64,000 nucleotides of DNA from Candidatus Melainabacteria bacterium (lineage in GTDB: Bacteria; Cyanobacteriota; Vampirovibrionia; Obscuribacterales; Obscuribacteraceae), in the NCBI GenBank assembly GCA_003963305.1, contig RXJR01000023.1:1-64000 (forward strand), in the 5' to 3' direction. The first letter of the stretch is position 1; the number at the start of each line of letters is the position of its first letter. Below the pieces are notes generated by a model. The model was not told the DNA's origin and ran no database searches. It saw nothing but the letters and a program-made list of their open reading frames with translations. This document shows positions 54,765-62,901 of the stretch, one piece after another. The translations under genes and the position numbers were made by a program.

Positions 54765-55937
54765 TTGAAACGTCTAACTAGTTGTTTAATCTTACTGTCG
54801 ACTGCCTGCCCCAGTGCGCTGGCTGATTTGACAGCAGCTCCTTCCTACAAGACTAACTGGGTGCAACCAAAGCAGCAGAGACTGTTTACAGCCGCTGACG
54901 ACAAAATCAAAGCCAAACTCATCGTTAGCCGAAACATCTTTGACGAGGGGGAAGCCAGAACTTCGGGCAAACTGACAATTCTGCGCAACGACAAATTCGC
55001 AGGATCCGACCGATATATGAGCCAAAAGGGTAAAGAAGACATCGTCAATATTTCAGGACCCGCAATTGCTGCCATTGGAAATGAAGACGAAAACGCTGTA
55101 GAAGTTCATAAGCAGTGCTATCAGGAAATCACGGATTACGAATACACATATAACGACAAAACAAAACGCTACGACCGTGGGAAACCATCAATAGATCCAG
55201 GCGACATCAGTGCGCAGAAAAGTCATCAGACATGGGGCAACAGTTTCAGCGAGGTTGGAAATACTCGAGCAGCCCTGCACTGGAGACAAAATCTGTATGA
55301 GTTCGGCGGTTCAAATCCAACGCTCACAATCAAGAAAGGTCGACACATTTTGTACTCTGCAGCCGTCGAACCGCCCTCACTGGCAGGCAGCGACGAGAGA
55401 AAAGATAAAGCTCCTGAGTGCTTCGGTCCGTTTGTTACAACCCAAATCGACCCGGCCGGCAAAGTGCTGACAGATTTGCGTGTTACGCGTGTGGTTGGCA
55501 GTGCACGGTTGGGATGCGAAATGATCTACTACTACGATCGAACTTCGCACAAGATGAAAATATCCACGCACGAATGGGGCTTGAACAGTCCACGCCTCGC
55601 GGATTTGCGCGGTGACAATAAGATCGAATACATTACCGAAGACTGGAGCCTGTCGAAGCCAGACATGGGCGGTCCCATACAAATCTGGCGCTGGAGCAAG
55701 GGTCATAAGCTCGTCGACATCACTCGGCAATTTCCAAATGAAATCGAGAAACATGCTCATGCTGCTTATGCGCAATGGAAAAAAGACCATACGAGAGCCA
55801 GCCTATTGGCATACGTTGGCGACCTCTGCTTACTCAAGCAAAAGAAGTCTGCCCTCAAGGCATTGCATCGCATGAACAGTGACACTGAAACCAATGACAA
55901 AATAACAGCACAACTCAAGGATGCACATTATCTCTAA
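54765..55937 (+). CDS. Secreted protein, unrecognised
   Basis: I do not recognise this 390-residue protein. A TTG start follows a GAGGAG site, and a Sec signal peptide (MKRLTSCLILLSTACPSALA) is clear. The body is a mixed alpha/beta domain with Tyr-rich and Lys-rich strands (YEYTYNDKTKRYDRG; ARLGCEMIYYYDRTSHKMK) and ends in TPR-like helices. It follows the GH43-like gene by 91 bases in the same direction and precedes a PDZ protein by 45, so it may share a transcript with these exported proteins. Confidence 0.6.
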   Translation: MKRLTSCLILLSTACPSALADLTAAPSYKTNWVQPKQQRLFTAADDKIKAKLIVSRNIFDEGEARTSGKLTILRNDKFAGSDRYMSQKGKEDIVNISGPAIAAIGNEDENAVEVHKQCYQEITDYEYTYNDKTKRYDRGKPSIDPGDISAQKSHQTWGNSFSEVGNTRAALHWRQNLYEFGGSNPTLTIKKGRHILYSAAVEPPSLAGSDERKDKAPECFGPFVTTQIDPAGKVLTDLRVTRVVGSARLGCEMIYYYDRTSHKMKISTHEWGLNSPRLADLRGDNKIEYITEDWSLSKPDMGGPIQIWRWSKGHKLVDITRQFPNEIEKHAHAAYAQWKKDHTRASLLAYVGDLCLLKQKKSALKALHRMNSDTETNDKITAQLKDAHYL

Positions 55938-55982
55938 CCGCTTCTAAACGCTAACTAGTAGCAACAACGTCAGCAGAAAAAA

Positions 55983-56639
55983 GTGCAGAAATTCTACAAG
56001 CAAGCCTTCTCAACATCAATGCTAATGCTCATTAGTGCTTGTTTTGGATGCCCATGCCCATGCCCATGCCCGGTCTGGGCAAATAGCTTGAAAGACGAGG
56101 CGATTCCACAGGACAGACAGGGTGCAATTATCGAGAATCGAATTGATGCCGGCAACGCAACCGTTGACTCGGCTCCGCTGCAAGGCAAAGTCGAACGAAA
56201 ACACTCATCAGGATTCAGTCTGTTCGGAAGACACTGGACGAGTGAAGAATATCGCAATCTAAACTACGGAATTCTCGGAGTAGTCATGGTCAGGCATCCA
56301 TTCAGCAAAACTGAGCGTGTAGCTCAAGTATTTCCAGATTGTCCAGCCGCTCTGGCTGGTATCAAACCCGGTGACATAGTCGTAAAATATGCGGATCACG
56401 TAGTAGACGGACATGAGAATCAGCGCACCACTTGGCACACCGCAGACGGTATCGCCGGCACACATGTTGATTACACAGTGCGCAGGCGCGGTCAGTTGAT
56501 CACATTTGACTTAATCCGCATGAACATTGAGGATATTCCAAACAGCAGCATTCGCCGGATGTTCGAACGAATGCTTCGTGATCTGGGACCACCGGGAGTG
56601 GCAGAAGAGAAATTGCGGAAGCGGCATAACGAAGAGTGA
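55983..56639 (+). CDS. Exported PDZ-domain protein
   Basis: A 218-residue protein with a GTG start. The signal peptide includes GCPCPCPCPVWA, encoded by a tandem TGCCCA hexanucleotide. A PDZ domain follows at about 88-190: YGILGVVMVRHPF, QVFPDCPAALAGIKPGDIVVKYADHVV, and TVRRRGQLITFDLIR. PDZ domains bind C-terminal peptides, but there is no protease domain here. A short helical tail ends the protein. It is the third of three exported-protein genes in a row and is convergent with an ABC-F gene. Confidence 0.78.
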   Translation: MQKFYKQAFSTSMLMLISACFGCPCPCPCPVWANSLKDEAIPQDRQGAIIENRIDAGNATVDSAPLQGKVERKHSSGFSLFGRHWTSEEYRNLNYGILGVVMVRHPFSKTERVAQVFPDCPAALAGIKPGDIVVKYADHVVDGHENQRTTWHTADGIAGTHVDYTVRRRGQLITFDLIRMNIEDIPNSSIRRMFERMLRDLGPPGVAEEKLRKRHNEE

Positions 56640-56683
56640 TGCAAGTACCAGCACCGCGCGCAACCATGGGGCTGGTAGTGCTA

Positions 56684-56700
56684 GCACCCGGGACGGGTGC
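56684..56700. terminator. Weak hairpin between convergent genes
   Basis: GCACCC pairs with GGGTGC around a GGGAC loop, between the PDZ gene and the ABC-F gene. There is no good T-run on either strand, so its role as terminator is unsure. Confidence 0.3.
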
Positions 56701-56718
56701 GCTAATTCCGACTCTACC

Positions 56719-58326
56719 TTACCACTTGCCTTTCTTCGCAGGTTCTTTGAACTTGTGCTCTTGCAAATACTCCTCGTAAGTACCGAGGAAGTTGACGACG
56801 CCGTTTGGTGTAAATGAGATCACTCGCGTGGCAACGTCCGAAATCAAATCACGATCATGTGTGACGATAAAGACGGTGCCTGGGAATATTGAAAGCCCCT
56901 CTGCCAAAGCGGAGACTGCCTCTAGATCGAGGTGATTGGTCGGCTCATCGAGAACAAGAATTGGATTCTTCTGCATCATCATTCTTGCCATGAGCAGACG
57001 TGCAGATTCGCCTCCAGAGAGCGATTCCGTCGCCTTCAGACTCTCATCACCAGAGAACAACATGCGTCCGAGCAGACCTCTGACGAACTGATGTCCTTCA
57101 TCTTTCATGTATGCCATCAACCAATCAAGTGCCGTCGAGCCTGGTTGAATTGCTTCATGATAATCCTGAGGATAATAGCTCCACGTGGCAGCATCGCCCC
57201 ACTTGATCGTGCCGGCGTCCGGCTCAAGATCGTTGATCAAGCAGCGCAACAAAGTTGTTTTGCCCACACCGTTCGAACCGATGATGGCAACTTTGTCACC
57301 TCTAAATATTTCCAGATCCAGATCTTTGAAAAGCACTTTTCCATCAAAGCCTTTCGTTAAGCCTTTGGCAATAAGCACTTCTCGCCCAATCGGTTTTTCC
57401 TGCTCGAAACGAATGAACGGACGCTGTATATTCGACCGCTTTAATTCCTGTGGTGCCAGCCGAGCAATTTCCTTTTTACGAGACTGAACCTGGCTGGAAC
57501 GCTGACCAGCTGCGAATCGAGCCACGAACTCTTGCAGTTGAGCAATCTTCTTGGCTTTGTCTTTGTTTTCAGCTTCAACACTCTGACGAGCCTGCATCTT
57601 GTGTTCGACCATGTCGTCGTAATTGCCGGGATAGAGAATAATGGTGTCATAGTCAATATCGGCAATGTGCGTACAGACAGAGTTGAGGAAGTGCCGGTCG
57701 TGAGAGATTACAACCAGAATTCCTTCATAGGTATGCAAGAATTCTTCTAACCAATGAATGGATTCGAGATCGAGGTGGTTCGTCGGTTCGTCCAGCAGAA
57801 GTGCTTCCGGTCCAGCGAACAGTGCCTGCGCCAACAGCACTCTGAACTTATAGTCAGTCGGCAAAGTGCTCATCAAGTTTTCATGTTCGTCGTCGGGGAT
57901 ACCGATACCACGCAATATTTCGCCTGCTTCAAATTCGGCTGTATAGCCATTCTCGTCAGCAATAATCGACTCGAGATCGCCAAGCCTGGTCATTTGCTCT
58001 TCGGTCAAATCGGTAATTTCGCATAACGCATCACGCTCTTTGAATGCCGACCAGAGCACTTCGTTACCCATCACAACGGTGTCGATGATGCGCTCATCAT
58101 CGTAAGCGAACTGGTTCTGTTTAAGGACGCCTACTTTCTTGGGGCGCGTAACCGTTCCGCGATTTGTCGGATCGACCTGACCAGTGAGGATCTTCATGAA
58201 TGTAGACTTACCGGCACCATTTGGACCGGTCAACCCATATCTATTACCGGGGCTGAATTTGACCGAAACATTGTCAAATAGAGTTCTTGTGCCGAATCCT
58301 TTGGATACTTTGTCAACTACAATCAT
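56719..58326 (-). CDS. ybiT: ABC-F ATPase, YbiT-like
   Basis: A 535-residue ABC-F protein with two ATP-binding domains. Domain 1: Walker A GPNGAGKST, Walker B LLLDEPTNHLD. Domain 2: Walker A GSNGVGKTT, signature LSGGE, Walker B LVLDEPTNHLD. It matches E. coli YbiT closely in layout and wording (NISVKF-like opening, EFEAGEILRGIGIP, CTHIADIDYDTIILYPGNYD, PFIRFEQEKPIGRE). No Uup coiled-coil tail is present, so it is distinct from the gene at 22530. The paralogues in the window represent two ABC-F subfamilies. It probably acts at the ribosome E site. Confidence 0.92.
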   Translation of the reverse strand: MIVVDKVSKGFGTRTLFDNVSVKFSPGNRYGLTGPNGAGKSTFMKILTGQVDPTNRGTVTRPKKVGVLKQNQFAYDDERIIDTVVMGNEVLWSAFKERDALCEITDLTEEQMTRLGDLESIIADENGYTAEFEAGEILRGIGIPDDEHENLMSTLPTDYKFRVLLAQALFAGPEALLLDEPTNHLDLESIHWLEEFLHTYEGILVVISHDRHFLNSVCTHIADIDYDTIILYPGNYDDMVEHKMQARQSVEAENKDKAKKIAQLQEFVARFAAGQRSSQVQSRKKEIARLAPQELKRSNIQRPFIRFEQEKPIGREVLIAKGLTKGFDGKVLFKDLDLEIFRGDKVAIIGSNGVGKTTLLRCLINDLEPDAGTIKWGDAATWSYYPQDYHEAIQPGSTALDWLMAYMKDEGHQFVRGLLGRMLFSGDESLKATESLSGGESARLLMARMMMQKNPILVLDEPTNHLDLEAVSALAEGLSIFPGTVFIVTHDRDLISDVATRVISFTPNGVVNFLGTYEEYLQEHKFKEPAKKGKW

Positions 58327-58529
58327 GACCTTTTGATTCCCTTACGCAGAAAGACGCGTGAGCGCGCCACTTATCCGGGCGATTATACTGGGAAAATCCT
58401 CACTTTGGGCAGTGGCACAAGCCTCGACAGCAATGCAATCAGTGTGGATTTCCCGATTTACCAAGGTTCTTGACGTTCTTAGACTGCTGTAACAAACCAT
58501 GTTTGCAATAGCCAAGAACAGGTGATTTT

Positions 58530-58868
58530 ATGAAAAATCGATTCTACAGGACGGCGCTCGTGCTCGCCGCCTGCCTACTTTCAGCAGAAATTGCACGAGC
58601 CCAGGGTCTGATTGGAGCTCCCGACTGTCCAGGTTATGGCAGGACGCCATATGAACCCAGTCCCACCTATATGGACGACAACATCTCGCCAATCATCTCG
58701 ATACTAATACTGGTAGCGCTAACGTTCATACCATTACCGGTAAGAAATCGTTCACGCTGGATGCGCAGCGGAATCGATCTGGTAGCGGCAATCATCGTTC
58801 CGATAGCGGTCAAGATTGCAGTACTGCAACTGACAATGGCAGTCGCACCGCTGAATTATGGACTTTAA
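58530..58868 (+). CDS. Small exported membrane protein, unrecognised
   Basis: A 112-residue protein. A signal peptide (MKNRFYRTALVLAACLLSAEIARA, cleavage after ARA) is followed by a short Pro-rich segment and two hydrophobic segments at about 52-70 and 84-105. The layout resembles small VirB2-like or pilin-like proteins, but I see no specific signature. A GGTGATTTTATG start region has a weak ribosome site. It stands between the ABC-F gene (opposite strand) and the histidine kinase. Confidence 0.6.
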   Translation: MKNRFYRTALVLAACLLSAEIARAQGLIGAPDCPGYGRTPYEPSPTYMDDNISPIISILILVALTFIPLPVRNRSRWMRSGIDLVAAIIVPIAVKIAVLQLTMAVAPLNYGL

Positions 58869-58978
58869 ACGAGGCGAGTGCTTACGAAAACCAGGCTCGA
58901 AGGTTTGAAAAGGCTCCGGCATCCAACAATTCTTTAAAACCCTACGGCGCCACTATTGGGTTGTGATGTTGATATCAT

Positions 58979-60838
58979 ATGGTCATGAAGCTCAACATGA
59001 CACTGCCACAGAAAGGTCTTCTTCTAGTAGTGGTGCCACTTATCATTCAATTGGGTGTGCTCGGTTATCTCACATACTTGCAATTAGAAGAAGAACAAAT
59101 CACCGTCAAAGCAGCTCACGCAAGCGAAGTCGACAGTGCCATCAACCAGCTCGTTAAAAATTTCCTCGACAACACCACGGCGCTGGAATGGGAACCAAAC
59201 AACGGTAAGAATCGTGCCGACTCAAACAATAGTAAGAATCGCGACGACTCTAACAACAACCAGATCGATGATACCGAATATCAAACGTTCAAGTCCGAAA
59301 TAAGTCAAACACTGGCGCGCCTGAAAGAACTACTCAAAAACGAACCGCAAAAAAAGGAAACAGTCGAAGAAATCGAGCGCACGGCGATCAGTGCAACAAA
59401 TATCCTGGAAGCACACAAAGCAAATAGTCGCACTAGTCTCGGGGATGATTCTCCGAAGTTGCAGAAACGCAAGTTTAGAGCCTGCAAGGAGCGGCTTAAC
59501 GAACTGTTGTCACAACAGCTAATTCCACTTTGCAGTGAAGCGAAAAGGGTAGTTGCGATCAGTCCTGAATTGCAAGCTGAAAACCGCAACCGTGTGCGCG
59601 TAGTCTTACTTGCCACAGTTCTTCTAGATATTTTGTTTGCCATTGTTGTGGCCGTCTACTATAACCGCGATATCGTCAAACGACTGACTACAATTTTTGA
59701 TAACAACCTGCGCCTGGCAAGCGGCCTGCCACTCCTTCCGCCGGTCTCGGGAAACGACGAAATTACAAAACTAGACAATGTCTTTCATAAAATGGCTGCA
59801 GCACTGGAACAGGCAGCGCAAAAAGAACGCCTGGTTGTCGAGAATGCTCGCGATTTAATTTGTTCGCTCGATGCGAAAGGCGCTTTTCTGACTGTTTCCC
59901 CCGCATCGGCTATTTTGTTGGGTTATAGTCCTGATGAATTGATCGGTGGCAAAATCAGCAATTTGATTCATTCCTCTGACAGGGATGCGACTCAAAATAA
60001 TCTGAAACTGATGATGGATGGTGAGCAGCTAGCTCCATTCGAAACACGCCTGGTGCGCAAGGATGGTGCAATCGTCGATGGATTATGGTCGGCAAGCTGG
60101 TCACCAACAGAGGAATCTCTATTTTGTGTTGTACATGACAATACCGAGCGCAAACGAGTTGAACGACTCCGCCAGGAAATAGTCCAGATGGTAAGCCATG
60201 ACCTGCGTACACCACTGACTTCGATCAGGGGCATACTTGAAATGCTGGAGAATGATGCATTTGGAAATCTAAATGACCGGGGCAAAAAGATGGTAGGTCT
60301 AGCCAATCAGAGTAGTTTGAGAATGCTGTCCTTAATTCGAGATCTATTGGAGATCGAGAAGATGGAAGCAGGCATGCTTGAGCTGAACCGAATGAGAGTT
60401 CCTATTAACTCTTTAATCGAACAATCAATTGCTACAGTGCAACCAATCGCGGTCGAGAGAAAGGTCAACCTTGTTGGCGATTCAAATCCATCAGAAATCT
60501 TTGTCGATGGCGACAGAATCATTCAAGTGTTGGTCAACCTGATAGGTAACGCCATCAAATTTTCGCCACCAAATTCAACTGTAAAGATACAAGTGAAAAC
60601 CGACAATCAATCAACTGAATTCAGCGTCATTGATGAAGGTCGTGGTATACCGGATTCCTCACTGAGTCATATTTTTGAACGATTCAAGCAACTTCAAGAA
60701 TCAGATTCTAAAAAAGAAGGTGGATCTGGTTTAGGCCTGGCAATCTGCAAGGCACTTGTTGAGTTGCACGGCGGCGATATATCTGTATCCAGCGCAATCG
60801 GCAAGGGTAGCAACTTCTCATTCAGGATTCCAAACTGA
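58979..60838 (+). CDS. PAS-containing membrane histidine kinase (paralogue)
   Basis: A 619-residue sensor kinase. Transmembrane helices at about 13-33 and 206-228 bracket a helical periplasmic domain with an Asn/Asp-rich insert (74-97). A HAMP-like segment (229-280) and one PAS (282-392) follow, then HisKA with SHDLRTPLTS (His407) and HATPase_c with VNLIGNAIKF, DEGRGIPDSS, FERFKQLQ and GGSGLGLAICKA. All kinase motifs are intact. It is paralogous to the kinase at 18925-21291 (PQKGLLLVVVPL against SHKGLILVAVPL, and similar PAS ends) but has one PAS fewer. No regulator is beside it; three small paralogous genes follow. Confidence 0.93.
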   Translation: MVMKLNMTLPQKGLLLVVVPLIIQLGVLGYLTYLQLEEEQITVKAAHASEVDSAINQLVKNFLDNTTALEWEPNNGKNRADSNNSKNRDDSNNNQIDDTEYQTFKSEISQTLARLKELLKNEPQKKETVEEIERTAISATNILEAHKANSRTSLGDDSPKLQKRKFRACKERLNELLSQQLIPLCSEAKRVVAISPELQAENRNRVRVVLLATVLLDILFAIVVAVYYNRDIVKRLTTIFDNNLRLASGLPLLPPVSGNDEITKLDNVFHKMAAALEQAAQKERLVVENARDLICSLDAKGAFLTVSPASAILLGYSPDELIGGKISNLIHSSDRDATQNNLKLMMDGEQLAPFETRLVRKDGAIVDGLWSASWSPTEESLFCVVHDNTERKRVERLRQEIVQMVSHDLRTPLTSIRGILEMLENDAFGNLNDRGKKMVGLANQSSLRMLSLIRDLLEIEKMEAGMLELNRMRVPINSLIEQSIATVQPIAVERKVNLVGDSNPSEIFVDGDRIIQVLVNLIGNAIKFSPPNSTVKIQVKTDNQSTEFSVIDEGRGIPDSSLSHIFERFKQLQESDSKKEGGSGLGLAICKALVELHGGDISVSSAIGKGSNFSFRIPN

Positions 60839-60957
60839 ATAAGTTTGTGTTGCCACAAATCCGACACAAGTTCAACACAACAAGATCATAGAACCCGTGG
60901 TTAACTGCGAATGTGCCCTTCAAAACATTCCATTCGAAGACTGCGAGGCCCATTGCC

Positions 60958-61365
60958 ATGAAACTAGACGCCAGTGAACAGAAAGTAGAATCTTCAACCG
61001 TAACTGCCATAACGCATTCGCTTGTCTCCCTCGATGACTTCAAAGGGGCGAGCCGTAAGAACTCAACGAAGCCAGAGCCAGTACCTGAAGTTATCTCGTT
61101 TAACGACAGGAACGATCCGTATAAAGACACGAAGCACAGTGCATTGACGGAGTACGTTCTAAAGCGAAGTGAAACTGCACCTGAAGAAGAAAAAAATGGT
61201 CACCATAAATTTGAAAATGCTTGCATCCGAGTCGAACATGGAAGAGCAGTATTCGTCGAAAAAAAAGAACCTCTAGAAGAAACAAAAACAGCTCAAGAAT
61301 TCGAGTTGGCGATGAAACTCCGAAGTTACGAAATTCAATGTCCTCGCCCTAGAGTTTACGACTAA
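60958..61365 (+). CDS. Small protein family member 1, unrecognised
   Basis: A 135-residue soluble protein of a family I do not recognise. I start it at the ATG 60958 because the two following genes begin the same way; a GTG at 60913 would add 15 residues. The N-terminal 50 residues (MKLDASEQKVESS, SLVSLDDFKGA, PVPEVISFND) align with the other two. Beyond that it is charged, Lys/Glu-rich, with an amphipathic middle and an Arg/Tyr/Cys end (YEIQCPRPRVYD). No signal peptide. It begins 119 bases after the kinase gene. Confidence 0.65.
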   Translation: MKLDASEQKVESSTVTAITHSLVSLDDFKGASRKNSTKPEPVPEVISFNDRNDPYKDTKHSALTEYVLKRSETAPEEEKNGHHKFENACIRVEHGRAVFVEKKEPLEETKTAQEFELAMKLRSYEIQCPRPRVYD

Positions 61366-61480
61366 GAATCCGCGCCTTTCCAGGCATACGCTCTCAAGCA
61401 TTTACTACACAACAAAGACGTACGACCGAGTTCACTATGAACTCTAATTGTCGTCGCCTTACAAAAGGAGAAAACTTACC

Positions 61481-62068
61481 ATGAGACTAGAAGCCAATGA
61501 ACATGTTAAAGAATCTTCCCCAGCCGGGCAAGGGTCACTCGTGTCGCTTGAAGACATGAAAAATGCACAAGCAGCAAATAAGTTGAAGGACGACGCAGTA
61601 CCGACAGTACTCGTCTTTAAAAATTTGCTCCCGAATGACTCAACAGAGCGCGGACAAGCCGAGGGACGTGGGGCTAATGAAGTGGCGACACCGCTCAACA
61701 AAAGCCAAACAGCTTCACAGGAAAAGGAGCACACAGTAACGATAAACAATCTTGTGTCGGGATCTGACGTACTAGCGCGTGCAATCATCTTCGATGGTAA
61801 TGGAGACGGTCCTGATGCAATCGATCGAAAAATCGTGACCGAGAACATCAAACCAGGGGGTGATCTAAATGATGGCTCGATCACGAACAGCAGCAGAGAA
61901 CCAGGGGCTACTGGAAAACATGGCACTACCGAAAGAAGCGATGGATGCGACGTAAACGATGCAGCGATCATAAACTACGGTAGCGAGCCGGGTTCTGATG
62001 TAAAACACACTGCAATCATACGGAACTTGAGCGGGTCGGCTTGTAATTTAAACGATCTGCTTAAGTGA
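61481..62068 (+). CDS. Small protein family member 2, with internal repeats
   Basis: A 195-residue protein. The ATG at 61481 follows an AAAGGAG ribosome site ten bases upstream; a TTG at 61448 would extend it by 11 residues with a weaker site. The N-terminus (MRLEANEHVKESS, SLVSLEDMKNA, PTVLVFKN) aligns with members 1 and 3. The second half has several near-repeats of about 20 residues of the form x-PG-x-D(L/V)(N/K)-x-x-I-x-N, for example EPGSDVKHTAIIRN and CDVNDAAIINYG. It could fold as a small beta-helix. No signal peptide is seen. Confidence 0.7.
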   Translation: MRLEANEHVKESSPAGQGSLVSLEDMKNAQAANKLKDDAVPTVLVFKNLLPNDSTERGQAEGRGANEVATPLNKSQTASQEKEHTVTINNLVSGSDVLARAIIFDGNGDGPDAIDRKIVTENIKPGGDLNDGSITNSSREPGATGKHGTTERSDGCDVNDAAIINYGSEPGSDVKHTAIIRNLSGSACNLNDLLK

Positions 62069-62141
62069 CGTCACTACGTACAAAGCTCGCACGAAAGTCC
62101 ATCCAATAAAGCAGCAGCAGCTAAGTAGGAGCACCTCCAAC

Positions 62142-62825
62142 ATGAGACTAGAGTCCGATGAACAATTCACGAAATTCTCCGCACCTGGCAAAGAGACAAT
62201 GTCACTCGTATCTCTAGAAACCATGAAGGATGCACGCCTCACAAACAAAATGAATTCGGAACAACTTCCGACCGTTATTGTTTTCGACGATTCCAATCAG
62301 CAACGCGTCGCAGACTCGAGTGCATTGGCAGGGAATCAAAGTCCACTACTGGACGATCCTGATTCGCCGTGGTACAAACTCAGTTTGCTCGGGGACCGTC
62401 CAGTAAACAGCAAGGTGATTCCTGATCAACCGGTAGATAACGATGCGATGCAAGACGTGCAGGCTAATCCGCAGAACGCCGCATCGAACCAGCCGAAAAT
62501 GCTCTGGAGTGCAGAACGCAACATCGAGATGTCACAAGTTGGTGGGCGCCAGGACACTCAACACTTCTGGCCGGGTGCAGACTATGTCGATGAACCGGAG
62601 CCAGACCACTCTGAAAATGAAGGAAACGATTTCGAATCGATTGAGGAGTTAGCGAAACCGGTTGGAGACTTCGCTCGCCAGGTTGGCAACTCACTGATAG
62701 CGCCGGAAACGTCCATCAATCGCGGTGAAGTAACTGCACAACAAATCGACGATTGGTGGCGAAGCGCATTCAGCATTCTCGAGAGAGGACACGGTGACAT
62801 GAACATAAGAAGCGACGGGTTCTGA
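62142..62825 (+). CDS. Small protein family member 3, unrecognised
   Basis: A 227-residue protein. A GGAG site lies before the ATG 62142. The N-terminus (MRLESDEQFTKFS, SLVSLETMKDA, PTVIVFDD) is the same module as in members 1 and 2. Residues 60-150 are polar and Pro/Asn/Gln-rich. The C-terminal 75 residues (EELAKPVGDFARQVGNSLIA, QQIDDWWRSAFSILERGHG) look like a helical domain different from member 2. The three members therefore share one head and differ in the rest. Confidence 0.7.
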   Translation: MRLESDEQFTKFSAPGKETMSLVSLETMKDARLTNKMNSEQLPTVIVFDDSNQQRVADSSALAGNQSPLLDDPDSPWYKLSLLGDRPVNSKVIPDQPVDNDAMQDVQANPQNAASNQPKMLWSAERNIEMSQVGGRQDTQHFWPGADYVDEPEPDHSENEGNDFESIEELAKPVGDFARQVGNSLIAPETSINRGEVTAQQIDDWWRSAFSILERGHGDMNIRSDGF

Positions 62826-62901
62826 TCTAAAACTAATTGCAAGCATACCTAACTTCAAGAACACAGCTTGAAATCTAAACGAGGAGAGGAAATAATGCTC
62901 G

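Noticed and set aside
62850-62875. Terminator between family member 3 and the hydrolase gene (TTCAAG/CTTGAA)
   Set aside because: The six-base stem has a seven-base loop and no T-run on either strand.
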